Source: Serratia bockelmannii (GTDB taxonomy: Bacteria > Pseudomonadota > Gammaproteobacteria > Enterobacterales > Enterobacteriaceae). From it: a stretch of DNA of 64,000 nucleotides. A model generated the notes under the pieces. The model saw only the letters and a program-made list of their open reading frames with translations, had not been told where the DNA came from and did not search any database. The translations under genes and the position numbers were made by a program. Shown here piece by piece: positions 1 through 10,708 of the stretch (its first letter is position 1; every line of letters starts with the position of its first letter). The DNA is taken from assembly GCF_008011855.1 (NCBI RefSeq), contig NZ_VOUX01000002.1:460299-524298 (forward strand), read 5' to 3'.

Positions 1-2308
1 GGCCGGTGAACACGCCGCTCAGGGCGGTTTCCGGGCCGAGAAACGGCTTGATCATCGCCAGGTCGAACCGATTGAGCACCACGCTAGCCTGGCCGCTCTG
101 GCCGGCTTCAATGGTCTTCGGCACGCACAGCTCGGCGTTCGGGTTCTGCCAACAGTGCGGCCCGATGCTGATTTTCTGCGCGGTGTTCAGGTAATCCAGC
201 GCGATGGCGCGCGTCAGGCGCCACTCCCCTACCGGCGTATCGAAGCGGGTATTGTTCAAATTGCCGCGCCAGCGCTGCTGCTGACGATCGAAGCTGCCCT
301 GCAGCGCCAGCTGGCCGGAGACCGGTTTGCCGTCGATCTTCAACTGCAGCTGATGCTGCTTCTCGCTGCCTTTGGCGTCGAGGGTCAGCAGGCTGACTTC
401 CAGCGCGTCCTGCTTCAGCTGCTCGACGCGTACCGCCAACTGCCCCTGGATCTGATCCGTGGAGCGCACGTCGCCGTCTATTTTCACGCGGTTGATACGC
501 AGCGCCTGCCACTGCAAGCCGGAGGCGGTCAAATCCGCCAGCAGTTGCGGCGCCTGCAGATTGCCGCGCAGTTTCAACAGCCCTTTGGCGGTGCCGCCCA
601 GGCCCGGCAGCGCGCCGTCCAGACGCGGCGCGTCGATGTTGGCGTCCAGGTTCCAGCTTTTCTCATCCAGCTGCCCTTTGACGTTCAGCTGGTTGCGCCC
701 CAGCGTCAGATCGATGCCGGGGATTTTCCACTGCCCGGCGGCGTTGCCGCTCAGCGTACCGCGCGCCGTGACCTTGTTCTGCTTCACGTTGCCGTCCAGC
801 TGCAGCACCGGCACCTGCAGCTGCCAGCTGCCGCCGTGCAGGCTGCCGCGCGTGGTGATCTTGCCATCCAGCTTCGCCGGCCATTCCGGCCACTGCTTGG
901 CGGTATTGATGCCGCTCAGCGTCAATTGCGAGTTCCAGCTGATGGCCTTGCTCCAGTCCACCAGCGCAGTGAGATCGGTATTGCCCTGCAGCGCCGCCAG
1001 CCGCAGGCGCTCCAGCTTGAACTGCTCAACGTTGCCTTTGCCGTCCAGCGTCAGCACCGCCGGCGGCAGATCCTGGCCTTTCAGATTGGCGCGTGTCGAC
1101 AGCGCATAGTCGGTCGCCTTGCCGTTAAAGCGCAGGCGAAAATCGTTGACCTGGTACTGCGCCTCGCCGCTCAGCGGCCATTTCAGCTGCTTGCTTTGCA
1201 ACGTCAGCGCCAGCGGCAAGCCGGCTTCGGCCAGCCGGGTTTGCACATCGAGCTGGGCGCCGACCGGGCCGGACAGGTTCAGCGCGACTTTCAGCTCATC
1301 ACGCAACCCGCCACCGATGTTCAGCTTCACCTTCTCGCCCTTCAGCGGTTCGATGTTCAGCGCGCTGTTGGCGGTCAGGGCCACCGGCCAGTCGCCGGTC
1401 AGGGTCGCCTGCCCCTGCACCGACAGCGTGCCCTGCGGCGACTTCACGTCGAAGTTGTCCAGTTGGATATGCTGATCCTGCGTGCTGGCCTGCAGCAACA
1501 GACTCGTGATCAGCACGTCGGTATCGCCGGTCAAGCGCAGCTGTTCGCCGCTGATCTCTTTGACGGTGATATCCAGCGGCAGGCGGATGTCCGGCAGATC
1601 CGGCAACAGCGGTTTGGCGAACAGTTCCTTCAGCGTTTCGCCGAGCGGCTTCTCTTCCGGCTGCGGCGCCGGTTTCGCCGCGTCGGTAACCTGCTCACCG
1701 ACCTTTTTCGCTACCTCAACCGCCGGTTGCACCGCTTCCGGCAACGGATTTTGCGGCGTTTTCGGCAAGGCGATCAGCAACGAGCCGATCTTGGTTGGCA
1801 TCAGCGTCAGCGCGCGCTCTTGCCACTGTGCGCCGGTGCGGAACTCGGCCAGAGAAATGGCGGTGTCGTCGACGGTGACCTTGACGTTGTTCAGCGCCAA
1901 CAGGCGCAGGGTGATCGGATAAGGGGTGCTGAGATTGGAGGTCGGCTCACTGCTCTCCTCCACCGGCGTGGAGGGCGCCATCTCTTTGGTGTTCACCGCC
2001 ACGTCCACGTCCTGAGCGGTCAAGGCGTTGACGCACAGCGAGCTGCGTTTAAAGCAGGAGAGATCGAGGGACAGATGGAATTGCCCAGCGTTGACCGTCA
2101 CGCCCGGCATCTGATACTTCACGCCCTTCAGCGTCAGATCGCGCCAGCCGCCGCTGACGCCGGCGATCTCCAGCCCCGGCACCCAACGCGCCGCGCCGTT
2201 GATGACCATATGCAAACCGGTGGTAGTGCCCACCAGAAAGGCCAGCCCGCCGATCAGCAACAGCAGGACGACCAGAAATCCGAGACAAATCTTTTTAACC
2301 AGGCTCAT
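1..2308 (-). CDS. tamB: TamB, inner-membrane part of the translocation and assembly module (partial, cut by left edge)
   Basis: Large AsmA-like protein that spans the periplasm and works with TamA in outer-membrane protein insertion and phospholipid traffic. The reverse strand is open from the ATG at 2308 to the window edge, giving about 769 residues of a family usually near 1250, so the C-terminal DUF490 end is missing here. It starts [20 protein letters not shown], a single N-terminal membrane anchor, followed by long beta-rich repeats typical of the groove of this family. Its ATG overlaps the tamA stop (ATGA), so the two genes are translationally coupled as in E. coli. Confidence 0.95.
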   Translation of the reverse strand, partial: MSLVKKICLGFLVVLLLLIGGLAFLVGTTTGLHMVINGAARWVPGLEIAGVSGGWRDLTLKGVKYQMPGVTVNAGQFHLSLDLSCFKRSSLCVNALTAQDVDVAVNTKEMAPSTPVEESSEPTSNLSTPYPITLRLLALNNVKVTVDDTAISLAEFRTGAQWQERALTLMPTKIGSLLIALPKTPQNPLPEAVQPAVEVAKKVGEQVTDAAKPAPQPEEKPLGETLKELFAKPLLPDLPDIRLPLDITVKEISGEQLRLTGDTDVLITSLLLQASTQDQHIQLDNFDVKSPQGTLSVQGQATLTGDWPVALTANSALNIEPLKGEKVKLNIGGGLRDELKVALNLSGPVGAQLDVQTRLAEAGLPLALTLQSKQLKWPLSGEAQYQVNDFRLRFNGKATDYALSTRANLKGQDLPPAVLTLDGKGNVEQFKLERLRLAALQGNTDLTALVDWSKAISWNSQLTLSGINTAKQWPEWPAKLDGKITTRGSLHGGSWQLQVPVLQLDGNVKQNKVTARGTLSGNAAGQWKIPGIDLTLGRNQLNVKGQLDEKSWNLDANIDAPRLDGALPGLGGTAKGLLKLRGNLQAPQLLADLTASGLQWQALRINRVKIDGDVRSTDQIQGQLAVRVEQLKQDALEVSLLTLDAKGSEKQHQLQLKIDGKPVSGQLALQGSFDRQQQRWRGNLNNTRFDTPVGEWRLTRAIALDYLNTAQKISIGPHCWQNPNAELCVPKTIEAGQSGQASVVLNRFDLAMIKPFLGPETALSGVFTG

Positions 2309-4041
2309 AGTTCAGGCCCCAAACCGATGTAGAACTGCATCCCGTGAGTGTCCTTGTCCCCCACGGGCGCGGCGATATCCAACTTCACCGGCCCCACCGG
2401 CGACTGCCAGCGCACGCCGACACCGGCGCCGGTCTTGAAGTTGCTTTTCTTGATATCGTTCACCGCTTCACCGGAATCGACGAACATTGCCCCCCACCAT
2501 TTGCCGGTCACGTTGTATTGATACTCCAGCGAGCCGGTCAGCATCTTGGAGGCGCCGGTCAGCTTGCCATCGTCGCCGCGCGGCGAAATGTCTTTGTACT
2601 TGTAGCCGCGAATGCTGCGGTCACCGCCGGCGAAGAAGCGCAAATCCGGCGGCACCTTGTCGAAGTCGTTGGTTTCTATCCATCCCACCTGCCCGCGCGC
2701 CACGAAACGATGCTTGTCGGCAAGCGTGCGGATCCAGACGTTTTGCGCCTGCATCAGCGCGAAGTCCACGCCGGAGCCCCAGGTGGTGTCGGACACGTCG
2801 ATGGAGTAGCGTTGGCTGTCGCCCCAGGTCGGCATCAGGCCACCGCGTGAGCGGGTGCGGTTGAAGCTGACGCCGGGGTACAACAGCATGGTAGTGTTGC
2901 TGACGTTGCCCTGGGTAAAGTTATCCCAGCGCCAGGTCAGGTTGATCGCCCGCTGCCAGCCGCTGGAGAGATCCCAGTTGCGCGAGGCCACCACTTTGGA
3001 GGTCACGGATTTGGTGTCGTTAAGATCGACGTTCTTGAGCCCGCCCTGCAGCAGGTAATACTGCTCCAGCGGATTCTTCAGCAGCGGGATCTTATAGGTC
3101 AGATCCAGTTGCTGCTCCGGCGCCGACACGCTGGCGCTGGTTTCCAGGCTGTGGCCGCGATCGTTGAGCCAGGGCTTTTTCCAGGTGCCTTTCACCCGCG
3201 GGCCGACGTCGGTGGAGTAACCGATACCGGTTTCGATGGTATTGCGCGTACGCGGCGTTACCAGCGCGTCCAACGGCAAAATCTTGTTCTCTTTGGCATC
3301 GTTGAAATCAGGGGACACCACCACCGAGTTGAACCAGTTGGTAGCGGACAAACGGCGGTTCAGCTCGGCCAAATCCTCCGAACTGTAGTAATCCCCCTGA
3401 TGAAAGGGCACCAGATTTTGCAGATAGTCTTCGCGGATTTGCGAACCGGTGAATTTCACCTTGCCGAAGCGGTAACGTTCGCCGCTGTTGAAATCGATGT
3501 CCCAAAACGCCTTGTGCAGATCTTCGGCCACGCCGAGCTGGCTTTTGGTCATGTCGGCGTCGAAATAGCCTTTGCGCAGCGCCAGGCCGGTGAGCGAGCC
3601 TTTGAAACTGTCATACTTGCCGTGGTTGAGGATCTCGCCGATGGTCGGCCGCCCCTTCTTTACCAGCGTCAGGTAGTCTTCATCGGTCTTCGCGCCGCCC
3701 TCCAGCACGATATTGGCGCCGGCGATACGCACCGGCTCGCCCGGATTGACCTTGGCATGCAGCACCGGGCGCGACATTCCCGGTCGGTCGTCCAGCGTAA
3801 ACTCGATGGTCGGCTGGTAATAGCCGAGCGCGCGCAGCCCCTGGCGCACCGCCTCATCCACCCGCGCGCGGAAGCGGCCGTCGGTGCCGACCTCTTCAGG
3901 CGTGATCGACGACAGGCGCACCCGGACGTTTTTTTCCAACTCTCCGCTTAACCCCTCCACCTGCAGCCGCACGTTCGCCGCATAGGCCGCAGGTGCCGCA
4001 AGCAACACAGATATCAAGCACATGACCGGGTACTTTGGCAC
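2305..4041 (-). CDS. tamA: TamA, Omp85-family outer-membrane barrel
   Basis: Outer-membrane partner of TamB; assembles autotransporters and other barrel proteins. 578 residues, the family's usual length. Residues 1-21 are a signal peptide ending AAYA. Three POTRA domains follow to about residue 265, then a 16-strand barrel with the Omp85 motif region ([15 protein letters not shown], near residue 480) and a terminal strand ending in GLGPEL. Transcribed away from msrA; the 286-base divergent spacer must hold both promoters. The arrangement tamA-tamB next to msrA is the E. coli order. Confidence 0.96.
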   Translation of the reverse strand: MPKYPVMCLISVLLAAPAAYAANVRLQVEGLSGELEKNVRVRLSSITPEEVGTDGRFRARVDEAVRQGLRALGYYQPTIEFTLDDRPGMSRPVLHAKVNPGEPVRIAGANIVLEGGAKTDEDYLTLVKKGRPTIGEILNHGKYDSFKGSLTGLALRKGYFDADMTKSQLGVAEDLHKAFWDIDFNSGERYRFGKVKFTGSQIREDYLQNLVPFHQGDYYSSEDLAELNRRLSATNWFNSVVVSPDFNDAKENKILPLDALVTPRTRNTIETGIGYSTDVGPRVKGTWKKPWLNDRGHSLETSASVSAPEQQLDLTYKIPLLKNPLEQYYLLQGGLKNVDLNDTKSVTSKVVASRNWDLSSGWQRAINLTWRWDNFTQGNVSNTTMLLYPGVSFNRTRSRGGLMPTWGDSQRYSIDVSDTTWGSGVDFALMQAQNVWIRTLADKHRFVARGQVGWIETNDFDKVPPDLRFFAGGDRSIRGYKYKDISPRGDDGKLTGASKMLTGSLEYQYNVTGKWWGAMFVDSGEAVNDIKKSNFKTGAGVGVRWQSPVGPVKLDIAAPVGDKDTHGMQFYIGLGPEL

Positions 4042-4327
4042 GTGTTCTCCTTATTGATTTTACTTTCCTGTTATGGTGTTTGCTCCGGGGCCAGGGCAGA
4101 CTCCGCGCTATCATGACGGCAGCCCTCTTCAACCTTATTCCGGACGCCGCCCGCCGCGCTTTGCCACCGCCGCGCAACAGGCGAATTCTTCACTTTTGGC
4201 GCTCAAAATACTGCGTTAAGCTTATACAAAATCCAACTTGCCACTTATTGTGGGCAAAGACGCGGTGAGATACAACCGAACCGCCGCCATGTAGGGTCAA
4301 TTCTTACTGTGACAACAGGAGTCAACC

Positions 4328-4969
4328 GTGGTGCCATTTTTTGATAAATCACAAACCGTCGATAAGGCAAGCGCGCTGCCTGGCCGCACCACGCCAATGC
4401 CTGTCGCAACGCTCAACGTGGTCACCGAACACTCGATGACCCAGGTGCCGGCAGGCATGGAAGTGGCGATCTTCGCCATGGGCTGTTTCTGGGGCGTTGA
4501 GCGTCTGTTCTGGCAGCAGCCGGGCGTCTACAGCACCGCCGCCGGCTACAGCGGCGGCTATACGCCGAACCCGACCTACCGCGAAGTGTGCAGCGGCCAG
4601 ACCGGCCACGCCGAAGTGGTACGCGTGGTGTTCGATCCGCAGGTCGTCAGCTACAAACAGCTGCTGCAGGTATTCTGGGAAAATCACGATCCGGCGCAGG
4701 GCATGCGCCAGGGCGGCGACGTCGGCACTCAGTACCGCTCGGCGATTTATACGCTGAGCCCAGAGCAGCAGGCCGAGGCGGAAAGCAGCCTGCAACGCTT
4801 CCAGCAGGCGATGGACGCGGCGGGCGACAAGCGCGTCATCACCACCGAGATCGCGCCGGCGCTGCCGTTCTATTATGCGGAAGACGATCATCAGCAGTAC
4901 CTGTTCAAAAACCCGGAAGGCTACTGCGGGCTGGGCGGCATCGGCGTTTGCCTGCCGCCGCAGGGCTGA
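4328..4969 (+). CDS. msrA: Peptide methionine-S-sulfoxide reductase MsrA
   Basis: Reduces the S epimer of methionine sulfoxide in proteins and free methionine, using thioredoxin for turnover. 213 residues. The catalytic cysteine is in the GCFWG motif (Cys53), followed by the conserved [20 protein letters not shown] region, and the C-terminal resolving cysteines lie in [11 protein letters not shown]. The start is GTG at 4328 behind AGGAG; a second GTG directly follows at 4331 and has slightly better spacing, so the start is uncertain by one codon. Divergent from tamA. Confidence 0.97.
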   Translation: MVPFFDKSQTVDKASALPGRTTPMPVATLNVVTEHSMTQVPAGMEVAIFAMGCFWGVERLFWQQPGVYSTAAGYSGGYTPNPTYREVCSGQTGHAEVVRVVFDPQVVSYKQLLQVFWENHDPAQGMRQGGDVGTQYRSAIYTLSPEQQAEAESSLQRFQQAMDAAGDKRVITTEIAPALPFYYAEDDHQQYLFKNPEGYCGLGGIGVCLPPQG

Positions 4970-5023
4970 TCCGATGCTAGCCGGCGGCACTTTTTTAACC
5001 GCTGGCGGCCCCTGTGGGGCAAC

Positions 5024-5054
5024 TGCTATACTATGCGGGCCGCTTCTGCGGCCC
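5024..5054 (+). promoter_or_regulatory. Putative extended -10 promoter and GC-rich leader hairpin of ytfL
   Basis: A TGC-TATACT extended -10 element lies at 5024-5032, and a perfect hairpin GGGCCGC-TTCT-GCGGCCC follows at 5037-5054, close to the expected transcript start. No T-tract follows the hairpin, so it is not a standard terminator. The leader to the ytfL ATG would be about 110 bases. Inference from sequence only. Confidence 0.4.
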
Positions 5055-5149
5055 GATAGCTTCCCTTCTGGTTGTTATCGCTGCTTTTTTTACTATGTAC
5101 TACCCTTCCTCAAGAGCGCCGTCATCCCGTCGGCACGTATGGATAGATT

Positions 5150-6481
5150 ATGTTAAACAGTATTTTACTGATTCTTTTTCTGATCGCGGTGAGTGCGTTC
5201 TTCTCACTGTCGGAAATCTCTCTGGCCGCCTCGCGCAAGATCAAACTGAAGCTGATGGCCGACGAAGGTAACGTCAACGCCGCCAGAGTGCTCAAGCTGC
5301 AAGAAACCCCAGGCATCTTCTTCACCGTGGTGCAGATCGGCCTGAACGCCGTGGCCATCCTCGGCGGTATCGTCGGCGACGCGGCTTTCTCTCCCACCTT
5401 CAAGGTGTTGTTCGATCGCTTCCTGTCGCCTGAACTGGCAGAACAGGTCAGCTTCATCTGCTCCTTCGTGCTGGTGACCAGCCTGTTTATCCTGTTCGCC
5501 GATTTGACCCCGAAGCGCATCGGTATGATTGCACCAGAGACGGTCGCCGTCCGGATCATCAACCCGATGCGTTTCTCCATCATGATCTTCCGCCCGCTGG
5601 TGTGGTTCTTCAACGGCATGGCCAACCTGATCTTCCGCATGTTCAAGCTGCCGATGGTGCGTAAGGACGATATCACCTCCGATGACATCTACGCGGTGGT
5701 GGAAGCCGGCGCCCTGGCGGGCGTGCTGCGCAAGCAGGAGCACGAGCTGATTGAAAACGTGTTCGAGCTGGAATCGCGCACCGTGCCGTCTTCGATGACC
5801 TCACGCGAAAGCGTGGTGTACTTCGATCTGCGCGAAAGCGAAGAAAGCATCAAGGAGAAGGTCTCGACCCATCCGCACTCCAAGTTCCTGGTGTGCGACG
5901 GCCATATCGATCAGGTGGTGGGTTACGTCGATTCCAAAGACCTGCTGAACCGCGTGCTGGGCAACCAGAGCCTGGTGCTGAGCAGCGGCGTGCAGATCCG
6001 CTCAGCGCTGATCGTGCCGGATACGCTGACGCTGTCCGAAGCGCTGGAAAGCTTCAAAACCGCCGGCGAAGACTTCGCGGTGATCCTCAATGAATATGCG
6101 TTGGTGGTGGGCATCATCACCCTTAACGACGTGATGACCACGCTGATGGGCGATCTGGTCGGCCAGGGCCAGGAAGAACAGATCGTGGCGCGCGACGAAA
6201 GCTCATGGTTGATTGAAGGCGGCACGCCGATCGACGACGTGATGCGCGTGCTGGACATCGACGAATTCCCGCAGGCGGGCAACTACGAGACCATCGGCGG
6301 CTTTATGATGTATATGCTGCGCAAGATCCCGAAACGCACCGACTTCGTCAAATACGCCGGCTACAAGTTCGAGGTGGTGGATATCGACAGCTACAAGATA
6401 GACCAGTTGCTGGTCACCCGGCTGAGCGACAAACCGGCGGCGGTGCTGCCGAAAGCGCCAGACGACACCCCGGCGGCCTGA
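5150..6481 (+). CDS. ytfL: CNNM/CorC-type membrane transporter YtfL (PaeA)
   Basis: Inner-membrane protein of the hemolysin-C/CorC superfamily; the E. coli and Salmonella protein, also called PaeA, protects against cadaverine and putrescine stress and is thought to export them. 443 residues. An N-terminal DUF21 membrane domain (to about residue 195, starting MLNSILLILFLIAVSAFFSL) is followed by a CBS pair (about 205-330) and a CorC/HlyC C-terminal domain (about 345-425). Start ATG has only a weak Shine-Dalgarno. Followed by a clear terminator, so monocistronic. Confidence 0.94.
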   Translation: MLNSILLILFLIAVSAFFSLSEISLAASRKIKLKLMADEGNVNAARVLKLQETPGIFFTVVQIGLNAVAILGGIVGDAAFSPTFKVLFDRFLSPELAEQVSFICSFVLVTSLFILFADLTPKRIGMIAPETVAVRIINPMRFSIMIFRPLVWFFNGMANLIFRMFKLPMVRKDDITSDDIYAVVEAGALAGVLRKQEHELIENVFELESRTVPSSMTSRESVVYFDLRESEESIKEKVSTHPHSKFLVCDGHIDQVVGYVDSKDLLNRVLGNQSLVLSSGVQIRSALIVPDTLTLSEALESFKTAGEDFAVILNEYALVVGIITLNDVMTTLMGDLVGQGQEEQIVARDESSWLIEGGTPIDDVMRVLDIDEFPQAGNYETIGGFMMYMLRKIPKRTDFVKYAGYKFEVVDIDSYKIDQLLVTRLSDKPAAVLPKAPDDTPAA

Positions 6482-6503
6482 CGGCGCGAAGGACAGAAAC
6501 ATC

Positions 6504-6531
6504 AGCGGCCCCATCGGGGCCGCATTTTTTT
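6504..6531 (+). terminator. Rho-independent terminator of ytfL
   Basis: GCGGCCCC stem pairing with GGGGCCGC around a short loop, followed by CATTTTTTT. It lies 23 bases after the ytfL stop and just before the convergent ytfK stop. Confidence 0.85.
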
Positions 6532-6550
6532 ACCGCTGTCAGCGAGGTGT

Positions 6551-6757
6551 TCACCCCATCTCGGTCTGCAACAGCAGCACCTGACGGTTCACTTCAGACA
6601 TCACGCTGAAATGGCGCTTGTCGCGAATCTTCGGCGGCAGGATTTTCCCTTCGTCGAATTCAAATGCGCCTACGTCCTTGATATACAGCCTTCCACGAAA
6701 CAGGGTCTTAACGTACTTTGCCACTTTCAAAGGGTTATAACGCTGGAAGATTCTCAT
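6551..6757 (-). CDS. ytfK: YtfK, stringent response modulator
   Basis: Small DUF1107 protein that in E. coli promotes ppGpp accumulation through SpoT. 68 residues starting [20 protein letters not shown], the same length and nearly the same sequence as the E. coli protein. A longer reading frame extends upstream to 6832, but the ATG at 6757 is preceded by GGGAGGAG and matches the E. coli N-terminus, so it was chosen. Convergent with ytfL and divergent from ytfJ. Confidence 0.93.
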   Translation of the reverse strand: MRIFQRYNPLKVAKYVKTLFRGRLYIKDVGAFEFDEGKILPPKIRDKRHFSVMSEVNRQVLLLQTEMG

Positions 6758-7087
6758 TCTTTTACGCTCCTCCCGTTGATCCATGCGCTCAGCGAGCCGC
6801 CAAAGGTGGCAGCCTCGAAATTCAGAACGCAACTTGATTGCATGTAGTAGACCCAGTAAAGACCAGAACGTTCACTTCTGCCTGGTTATCTACGCTGGAT
6901 TTACACTTTTTGACAGAATTGTATATGATAATTTATAACGTTTTCAGGATATCCCTTCAAAATCTGATGATTAGCGAACCAAGGGAAAATCTGCGATCCG
7001 GTTAACAGGACAGACCTCTTATCACATCCTATGCTTTAGGCTGTCGAAGTGCTGTCGCACAAATTCCCCCCATTACAAGGAGAAAGC
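6758..7087. other. Divergent intergenic region between ytfK and ytfJ
   Basis: 330 bases without a gene and markedly AT-rich in the middle (about 6895-6960). It carries a candidate sigma70 promoter toward ytfJ (separate entry). No recognisable operator, riboswitch or small RNA was seen. Confidence 0.6.
6910..6939 (+). promoter_or_regulatory. Candidate sigma70 promoter upstream of ytfJ
   Basis: TTGACA at 6910-6915 is a perfect -35 element. TATAAC at 6934-6939 is a fair -10 at 18-base spacing. The leader to the ytfJ ATG would be about 140 bases. Confidence 0.5.
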
Positions 7088-7645
7088 ATGAAAACAAGTC
7101 GCATGCTGATGGTATCCCTGCTGCTCGCCCCACTTTTCGCTTCCGCGCACAACTTCCAGCTCCAGCAGCGCGTAGCGCCGGTTGGCGTCAGCGACAAAGG
7201 AGAGCTCAACTACGCTGACGGTAATTTTAGCTACCAAAACTGGAACAGCGCGCAGCTCAGTGGAAAAGTGCGAGTGATACAACATATTGCCGGCCGCAGC
7301 TCCGCCAAAGACATGAACGACCCACTGATTGAAGCGATCAAGAAAGCGAAGCTACCACACGATCGTTACCAAACGACGACAATCGTCAACACCGACGATG
7401 CCCTGATGGGCACCGCGATGTTCGTGCGCAGCAGCATTGAAGACAGCAAGAAGGAGTTCCCGTGGTCGCAGTTTATCGTCGACAGCGACGGTAACGTGCG
7501 CAAGGCCTGGGATTTGCAGCCGAAAGGCTCAGCCATCGTGGTGCTGGATAAGCAAGGGCGCATTCAGTTTGCTAAAGACGGCGCGCTGACGCCGGAAGAG
7601 GTGCAGCAGGTGATATCCAAACTGCACCAGCTGTTGGCGAACTAA
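7088..7645 (+). CDS. ytfJ: YtfJ family periplasmic protein
   Basis: Thioredoxin-fold-like protein of unknown role, probably periplasmic. 185 residues from the ATG at 7088, which sits behind AAGGAG; residues 1-20 are a signal peptide ending FASA. The frame is open 13 codons further upstream, but that would bury the signal peptide. The C-terminal half (SAIVVLDKQGRIQFAKDGAL) resembles redoxin-like folds, yet no CXXC motif is present, so thiol chemistry is not supported. Its stop is separated from the convergent cysQ stop by one base. Confidence 0.9.
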   Translation: MKTSRMLMVSLLLAPLFASAHNFQLQQRVAPVGVSDKGELNYADGNFSYQNWNSAQLSGKVRVIQHIAGRSSAKDMNDPLIEAIKKAKLPHDRYQTTTIVNTDDALMGTAMFVRSSIEDSKKEFPWSQFIVDSDGNVRKAWDLQPKGSAIVVLDKQGRIQFAKDGALTPEEVQQVISKLHQLLAN

Positions 7646-7646
7646 C

Positions 7647-8387
7647 TCAGAACAGCGACACCCGGAAGCCGGGGTTGAGGAAAGATTCACGCGGGGTATA
7701 GAGCAACGGCTTGCCCTGCCAATCGTGAATTTGCGCCCCGGCAGCCACCGCCACCGCATGCCCTGCGGCGGTATCCCAAATGTTGGTCGGCCCAAAGCGC
7801 GGATAAAGCTGCGCCTTGCCTTCCGCCACCAGGCAAAACTTCAGCGAGGAACCGACGGACACGGTCTGGTGCTCGCCCAGTTGCTGAAGGTAATCTTTCA
7901 GCTCGTCGTCGATATGCGAGCGGCTCACCACCACCAGCGGCGGATGCGCGTTGCTGACGCCGATCGCCTGCCGCACGCCCTTCTCTTCTTTCCAGGCCTT
8001 GCCGCGCTCCGCCAGATACAGCACGTCGATCGCCGGGGCATACACCACGCCCATCACCGCCTGCCCGTCTTCAATCAGGGCGATATTGACCGTGAACTCG
8101 CCGTTGCGGTGCAAAAACTCTTTGGTGCCGTCCAACGGATCGACCAACCAGTAGCGCGTCCAGTTGCGGCGCTCTTCCCACGCCGGCGGATCCTCTTCCG
8201 ACAGCAGCGGCACCTCCGGCGTCAGGGCCGCCAGGCCGCGCTTGATGATGTGATGCGCCGCCAGATCGGCCGCCGTCACCGGTGAGTCATCTTTTTTCTG
8301 TGCGACATCAAGCGGTTGTTCACCGTCGTACACCGCCATGATCGCCGCCCCCGCCTCGCGGGACAGTTGGCAAATTCGCTCTAACAT
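7647..8387 (-). CDS. cysQ: CysQ, 3'(2'),5'-bisphosphate nucleotidase
   Basis: Removes the 3'-phosphate of PAP formed during sulfate assimilation. 246 residues; inositol-monophosphatase fold with the metal sites [14 protein letters not shown] and the late [10 protein letters not shown] motif. Start chosen at MLERICQL (8387), six bases after GAGGT; the MM pair allows 8390. Divergent from cpdB, as in E. coli, so PAP and 2',3'-cyclic nucleotide turnover genes share a control region. Confidence 0.96.
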   Translation of the reverse strand: MLERICQLSREAGAAIMAVYDGEQPLDVAQKKDDSPVTAADLAAHHIIKRGLAALTPEVPLLSEEDPPAWEERRNWTRYWLVDPLDGTKEFLHRNGEFTVNIALIEDGQAVMGVVYAPAIDVLYLAERGKAWKEEKGVRQAIGVSNAHPPLVVVSRSHIDDELKDYLQQLGEHQTVSVGSSLKFCLVAEGKAQLYPRFGPTNIWDTAAGHAVAVAAGAQIHDWQGKPLLYTPRESFLNPGFRVSLF

Positions 8388-8552
8388 CATGCACCTCAAC
8401 TCTGCATCTCCGTGGGAAATTTCCCTCTGTCTCTGCTAGCAGACTAGTTTTTTTTACGCCGAATATCCATCTCAACCGGCTAAGCCACGGGAAATCCTCA
8501 GATCTTGTTGGGCACAACTGTGAACTTCCCCGCGTTACCTGCTCCCGTTTTC

Positions 8553-8579
8553 TGCCACACTTCACAGTTTACTGTGGCA
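8553..8579. promoter_or_regulatory. Nested inverted repeat between cysQ and cpdB
   Basis: TGCCACA at 8553-8559 pairs with TGTGGCA at 8573-8579. Inside lies a second perfect palindrome, CACAGTTTACTGTG (8563-8576). It could be an operator for one or both divergent genes; no known regulator is matched. Confidence 0.4.
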
Positions 8580-8642
8580 AGCAGTGTTAATTACATTTCC
8601 CTCTGCGATAACACTCGAATAATGGAATGGAGAGAACCCCAA

Positions 8643-10595
8643 ATGATGAAGCATCCACTGACGCTGTCCGCGCTTGCGCTGCTGGTGTGCGCCTCGGCGC
8701 AGGCGGCGACCGTCGATCTGCGCGTGCTGGAAACCACCGATCTGCACAGCAACATGATGGACTTCGATTACTACAAGGACACGCCGACCGACAAATTCGG
8801 CCTGGTGCGCACCGCCAGCCTGATCCAACAGGCGCGCCAGCAGGCCGCCAACGCGGTGTTGGTGGACAACGGCGACATCATTCAGGGCAGCCCGCTCGGC
8901 GACTACATGGCAGCCAAGGGGCTGAAACCGGGTGACGTGCACCCGGTCTATAAGGCGATGAACACGCTGGACTACGTCGTCGGCAACATCGGCAACCATG
9001 AGTTCAACTACGGGCTGGACTATCTGAAGAACGCCATCGCCGGCGCCAAATTCCCGTACATCAACGCCAACGTCATCGACGCCAAAACGCAAAAACCGCT
9101 GTTCACGCCGTACATCATCGTCGATACGCCGGTGAAAGACCGCGACGGCAAGGCGCATACGCTGCGCATCGGCTATATCGGCTTCGTGCCGCCGCAGATC
9201 CTGGTGTGGGACAAAGCCAACCTGCAGGGCAAAGTGACAGTGGACGACATCACCGCCACCGCCAAGCGCTACGTGCCGCAAATGCGTAAACAGGGCGCCG
9301 ATCTGGTGGTGGCGATCCCGCATTCCGGGCTGTCCAGCGAGCCTTACAAGGCAATGGCGGAGAACTCAGTCTACTACCTCAGCCAGGTGCCGGGCATCGA
9401 CGCCATCATGTTCGGTCACGCCCATGCGGTGTTCCCGAGCAAAGACTTCGCCAACATCAAAGGCGCGGATATCGACAAAGGCCTGCTGAACGGCGTACCG
9501 GCGGTGATGCCGGGCCAATGGGGCGATCATCTCGGCGTGGTCGATCTGCAGCTCAACAACGATAACGGCAGTTGGAAAGTGACCGCCGCCAAAGCGGAAG
9601 CACGGCCGATCTACGATAAAGAGAACAAGACATCGCTGGCGGCGGAAGATGCCGCGCTGGTGAAGGTGTTGGCGGACGATCACAAAGGCACGCGCGAGTT
9701 CGTCAGCCAGCCGATCGGTAAATCCGACGGCAACATGTACAGCTACCTGGCGCTGGTGCAGGACGATCCGACGGTGCAGATCGTCAACAATGCGCAGAAG
9801 GCCTACGTCGAACATTACATCCAGGGCGATCCGGACCTGGCCGCTCTGCCGGTGCTGTCGGCGGCGGCGCCGTTCAAGGTCGGCGGCCGCAAGAACGATC
9901 CCGCCAGCTTCGTCGAAGTGGAAAAAGGCCAGCTCACCTTCCGCAACGCCGCCGATCTCTATCTCTACCCCAATACGCTGGTGGTGGTGAAGGCCAGCGG
10001 CAAAGAGGTGAAAGAGTGGCTGGAGTGCTCCGCCGGCCAGTTCAACCAGATCGACGTCAACAGCGCCAAGCCGCAGGGCTTGATCAACTGGGACGGCTTC
10101 CGCACCTATAACTTCGACGTGATCGACGGCGTCAACTACCAGATCGACGTCAGCCAGCCGGCGCGTTACGACGGCGAATGCCAGCTGATCAACGAGAAGG
10201 CGGAGCGTATCAAACAGCTGACCTTTAACGGCAAGCCTATCGATCCGAACGCCACCTTCCTGGTTGCCACCAACAACTATCGCGCCTACGGCGGCAAGTT
10301 TGCCGGCACCGGCGACAAACATATCGCCTTCGCTTCGCCGGATGAAAACCGCTCGGTGCTGGCGACCTACATCAGCGCCGAAACCCAGCGGCATGGCGCG
10401 GTGCGCCCGCAGGCGGACAACAATTGGCGTTTGGCTAACTTCAGCAGCAAGCAGCCGCTGGATATTCGCTTCGAGACCTCGCCTTCGGACAAAGCGACGG
10501 CGTTTATCAAAGAGCACGCCCAATACCCGATGACCACCGAAGGCAATGACCGTATCGGTTTCGCGGTCTATCGCATCGATTTAAGCGCGAAATAA
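8643..10595 (+). CDS. cpdB: CpdB, periplasmic 2',3'-cyclic-nucleotide phosphodiesterase/3'-nucleotidase
   Basis: Degrades 2',3'-cyclic nucleotides and 3'-nucleotides in the periplasm, allowing their use as nutrient. About 650 residues with a signal peptide ending AQAA. The metallophosphoesterase domain carries [18 protein letters not shown] and GNHEFNYG metal motifs and GHAH near residue 260. The C-terminal 5'-nucleotidase domain includes [14 protein letters not shown] and [16 protein letters not shown]. The start was set at 8643 (MMKHP) because GGAGAGA lies just upstream and the signal peptide begins there; 8646 is also possible. Confidence 0.96.
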   Translation: MMKHPLTLSALALLVCASAQAATVDLRVLETTDLHSNMMDFDYYKDTPTDKFGLVRTASLIQQARQQAANAVLVDNGDIIQGSPLGDYMAAKGLKPGDVHPVYKAMNTLDYVVGNIGNHEFNYGLDYLKNAIAGAKFPYINANVIDAKTQKPLFTPYIIVDTPVKDRDGKAHTLRIGYIGFVPPQILVWDKANLQGKVTVDDITATAKRYVPQMRKQGADLVVAIPHSGLSSEPYKAMAENSVYYLSQVPGIDAIMFGHAHAVFPSKDFANIKGADIDKGLLNGVPAVMPGQWGDHLGVVDLQLNNDNGSWKVTAAKAEARPIYDKENKTSLAAEDAALVKVLADDHKGTREFVSQPIGKSDGNMYSYLALVQDDPTVQIVNNAQKAYVEHYIQGDPDLAALPVLSAAAPFKVGGRKNDPASFVEVEKGQLTFRNAADLYLYPNTLVVVKASGKEVKEWLECSAGQFNQIDVNSAKPQGLINWDGFRTYNFDVIDGVNYQIDVSQPARYDGECQLINEKAERIKQLTFNGKPIDPNATFLVATNNYRAYGGKFAGTGDKHIAFASPDENRSVLATYISAETQRHGAVRPQADNNWRLANFSSKQPLDIRFETSPSDKATAFIKEHAQYPMTTEGNDRIGFAVYRIDLSAK

Positions 10596-10601
10596 TCACC
10601 A

Positions 10602-10622
10602 GGCCGGGGCACTCCCCCGGCC
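10602..10622 (+). terminator. Probable terminator hairpin of cpdB
   Basis: GGCCGGGG pairs with CCCCGGCC a few bases after the cpdB stop. The following tract is only moderately T-rich, so termination strength is uncertain. Confidence 0.5.
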
Positions 10623-10654
10623 ATCACCTCTATTTTCCCGCTGGCGCGCCCTTT

Positions 10655-10677
10655 AAATTGCATTTAAAATGCATGTT
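10655..10677 (+). promoter_or_regulatory. NsrR binding site overlapping the ytfE promoter
   Basis: A near-perfect 11-1-11 inverted repeat, AAATTGCATTT then AAAATGCATGTT, matching the published NsrR consensus of ATGCATTT-type half sites. It ends exactly at a TATAAA -10 element (10677-10682), where bound repressor would block RNA polymerase. ytfE is a known NsrR target, and nsrR itself is at 23334-23759. Confidence 0.85.
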
Positions 10678-10708
10678 ATAAAATCCCTTCGTTTAAAGAG
10701 GCACTACC

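Noticed and set aside
155..2332. Long plus-strand open frame opposite tamB
   Set aside because: Translation is Arg/Gln-rich low-complexity text without family signatures; it is the antisense shadow of GC-rich tamB, whose own frame gives a clear TamB.
4970..5020. Terminator for msrA in the T-run at 4991-4996
   Set aside because: The stem before the T-run is weak and interrupted; the downstream GCCCC-GGGGC hairpin is not followed by T residues.
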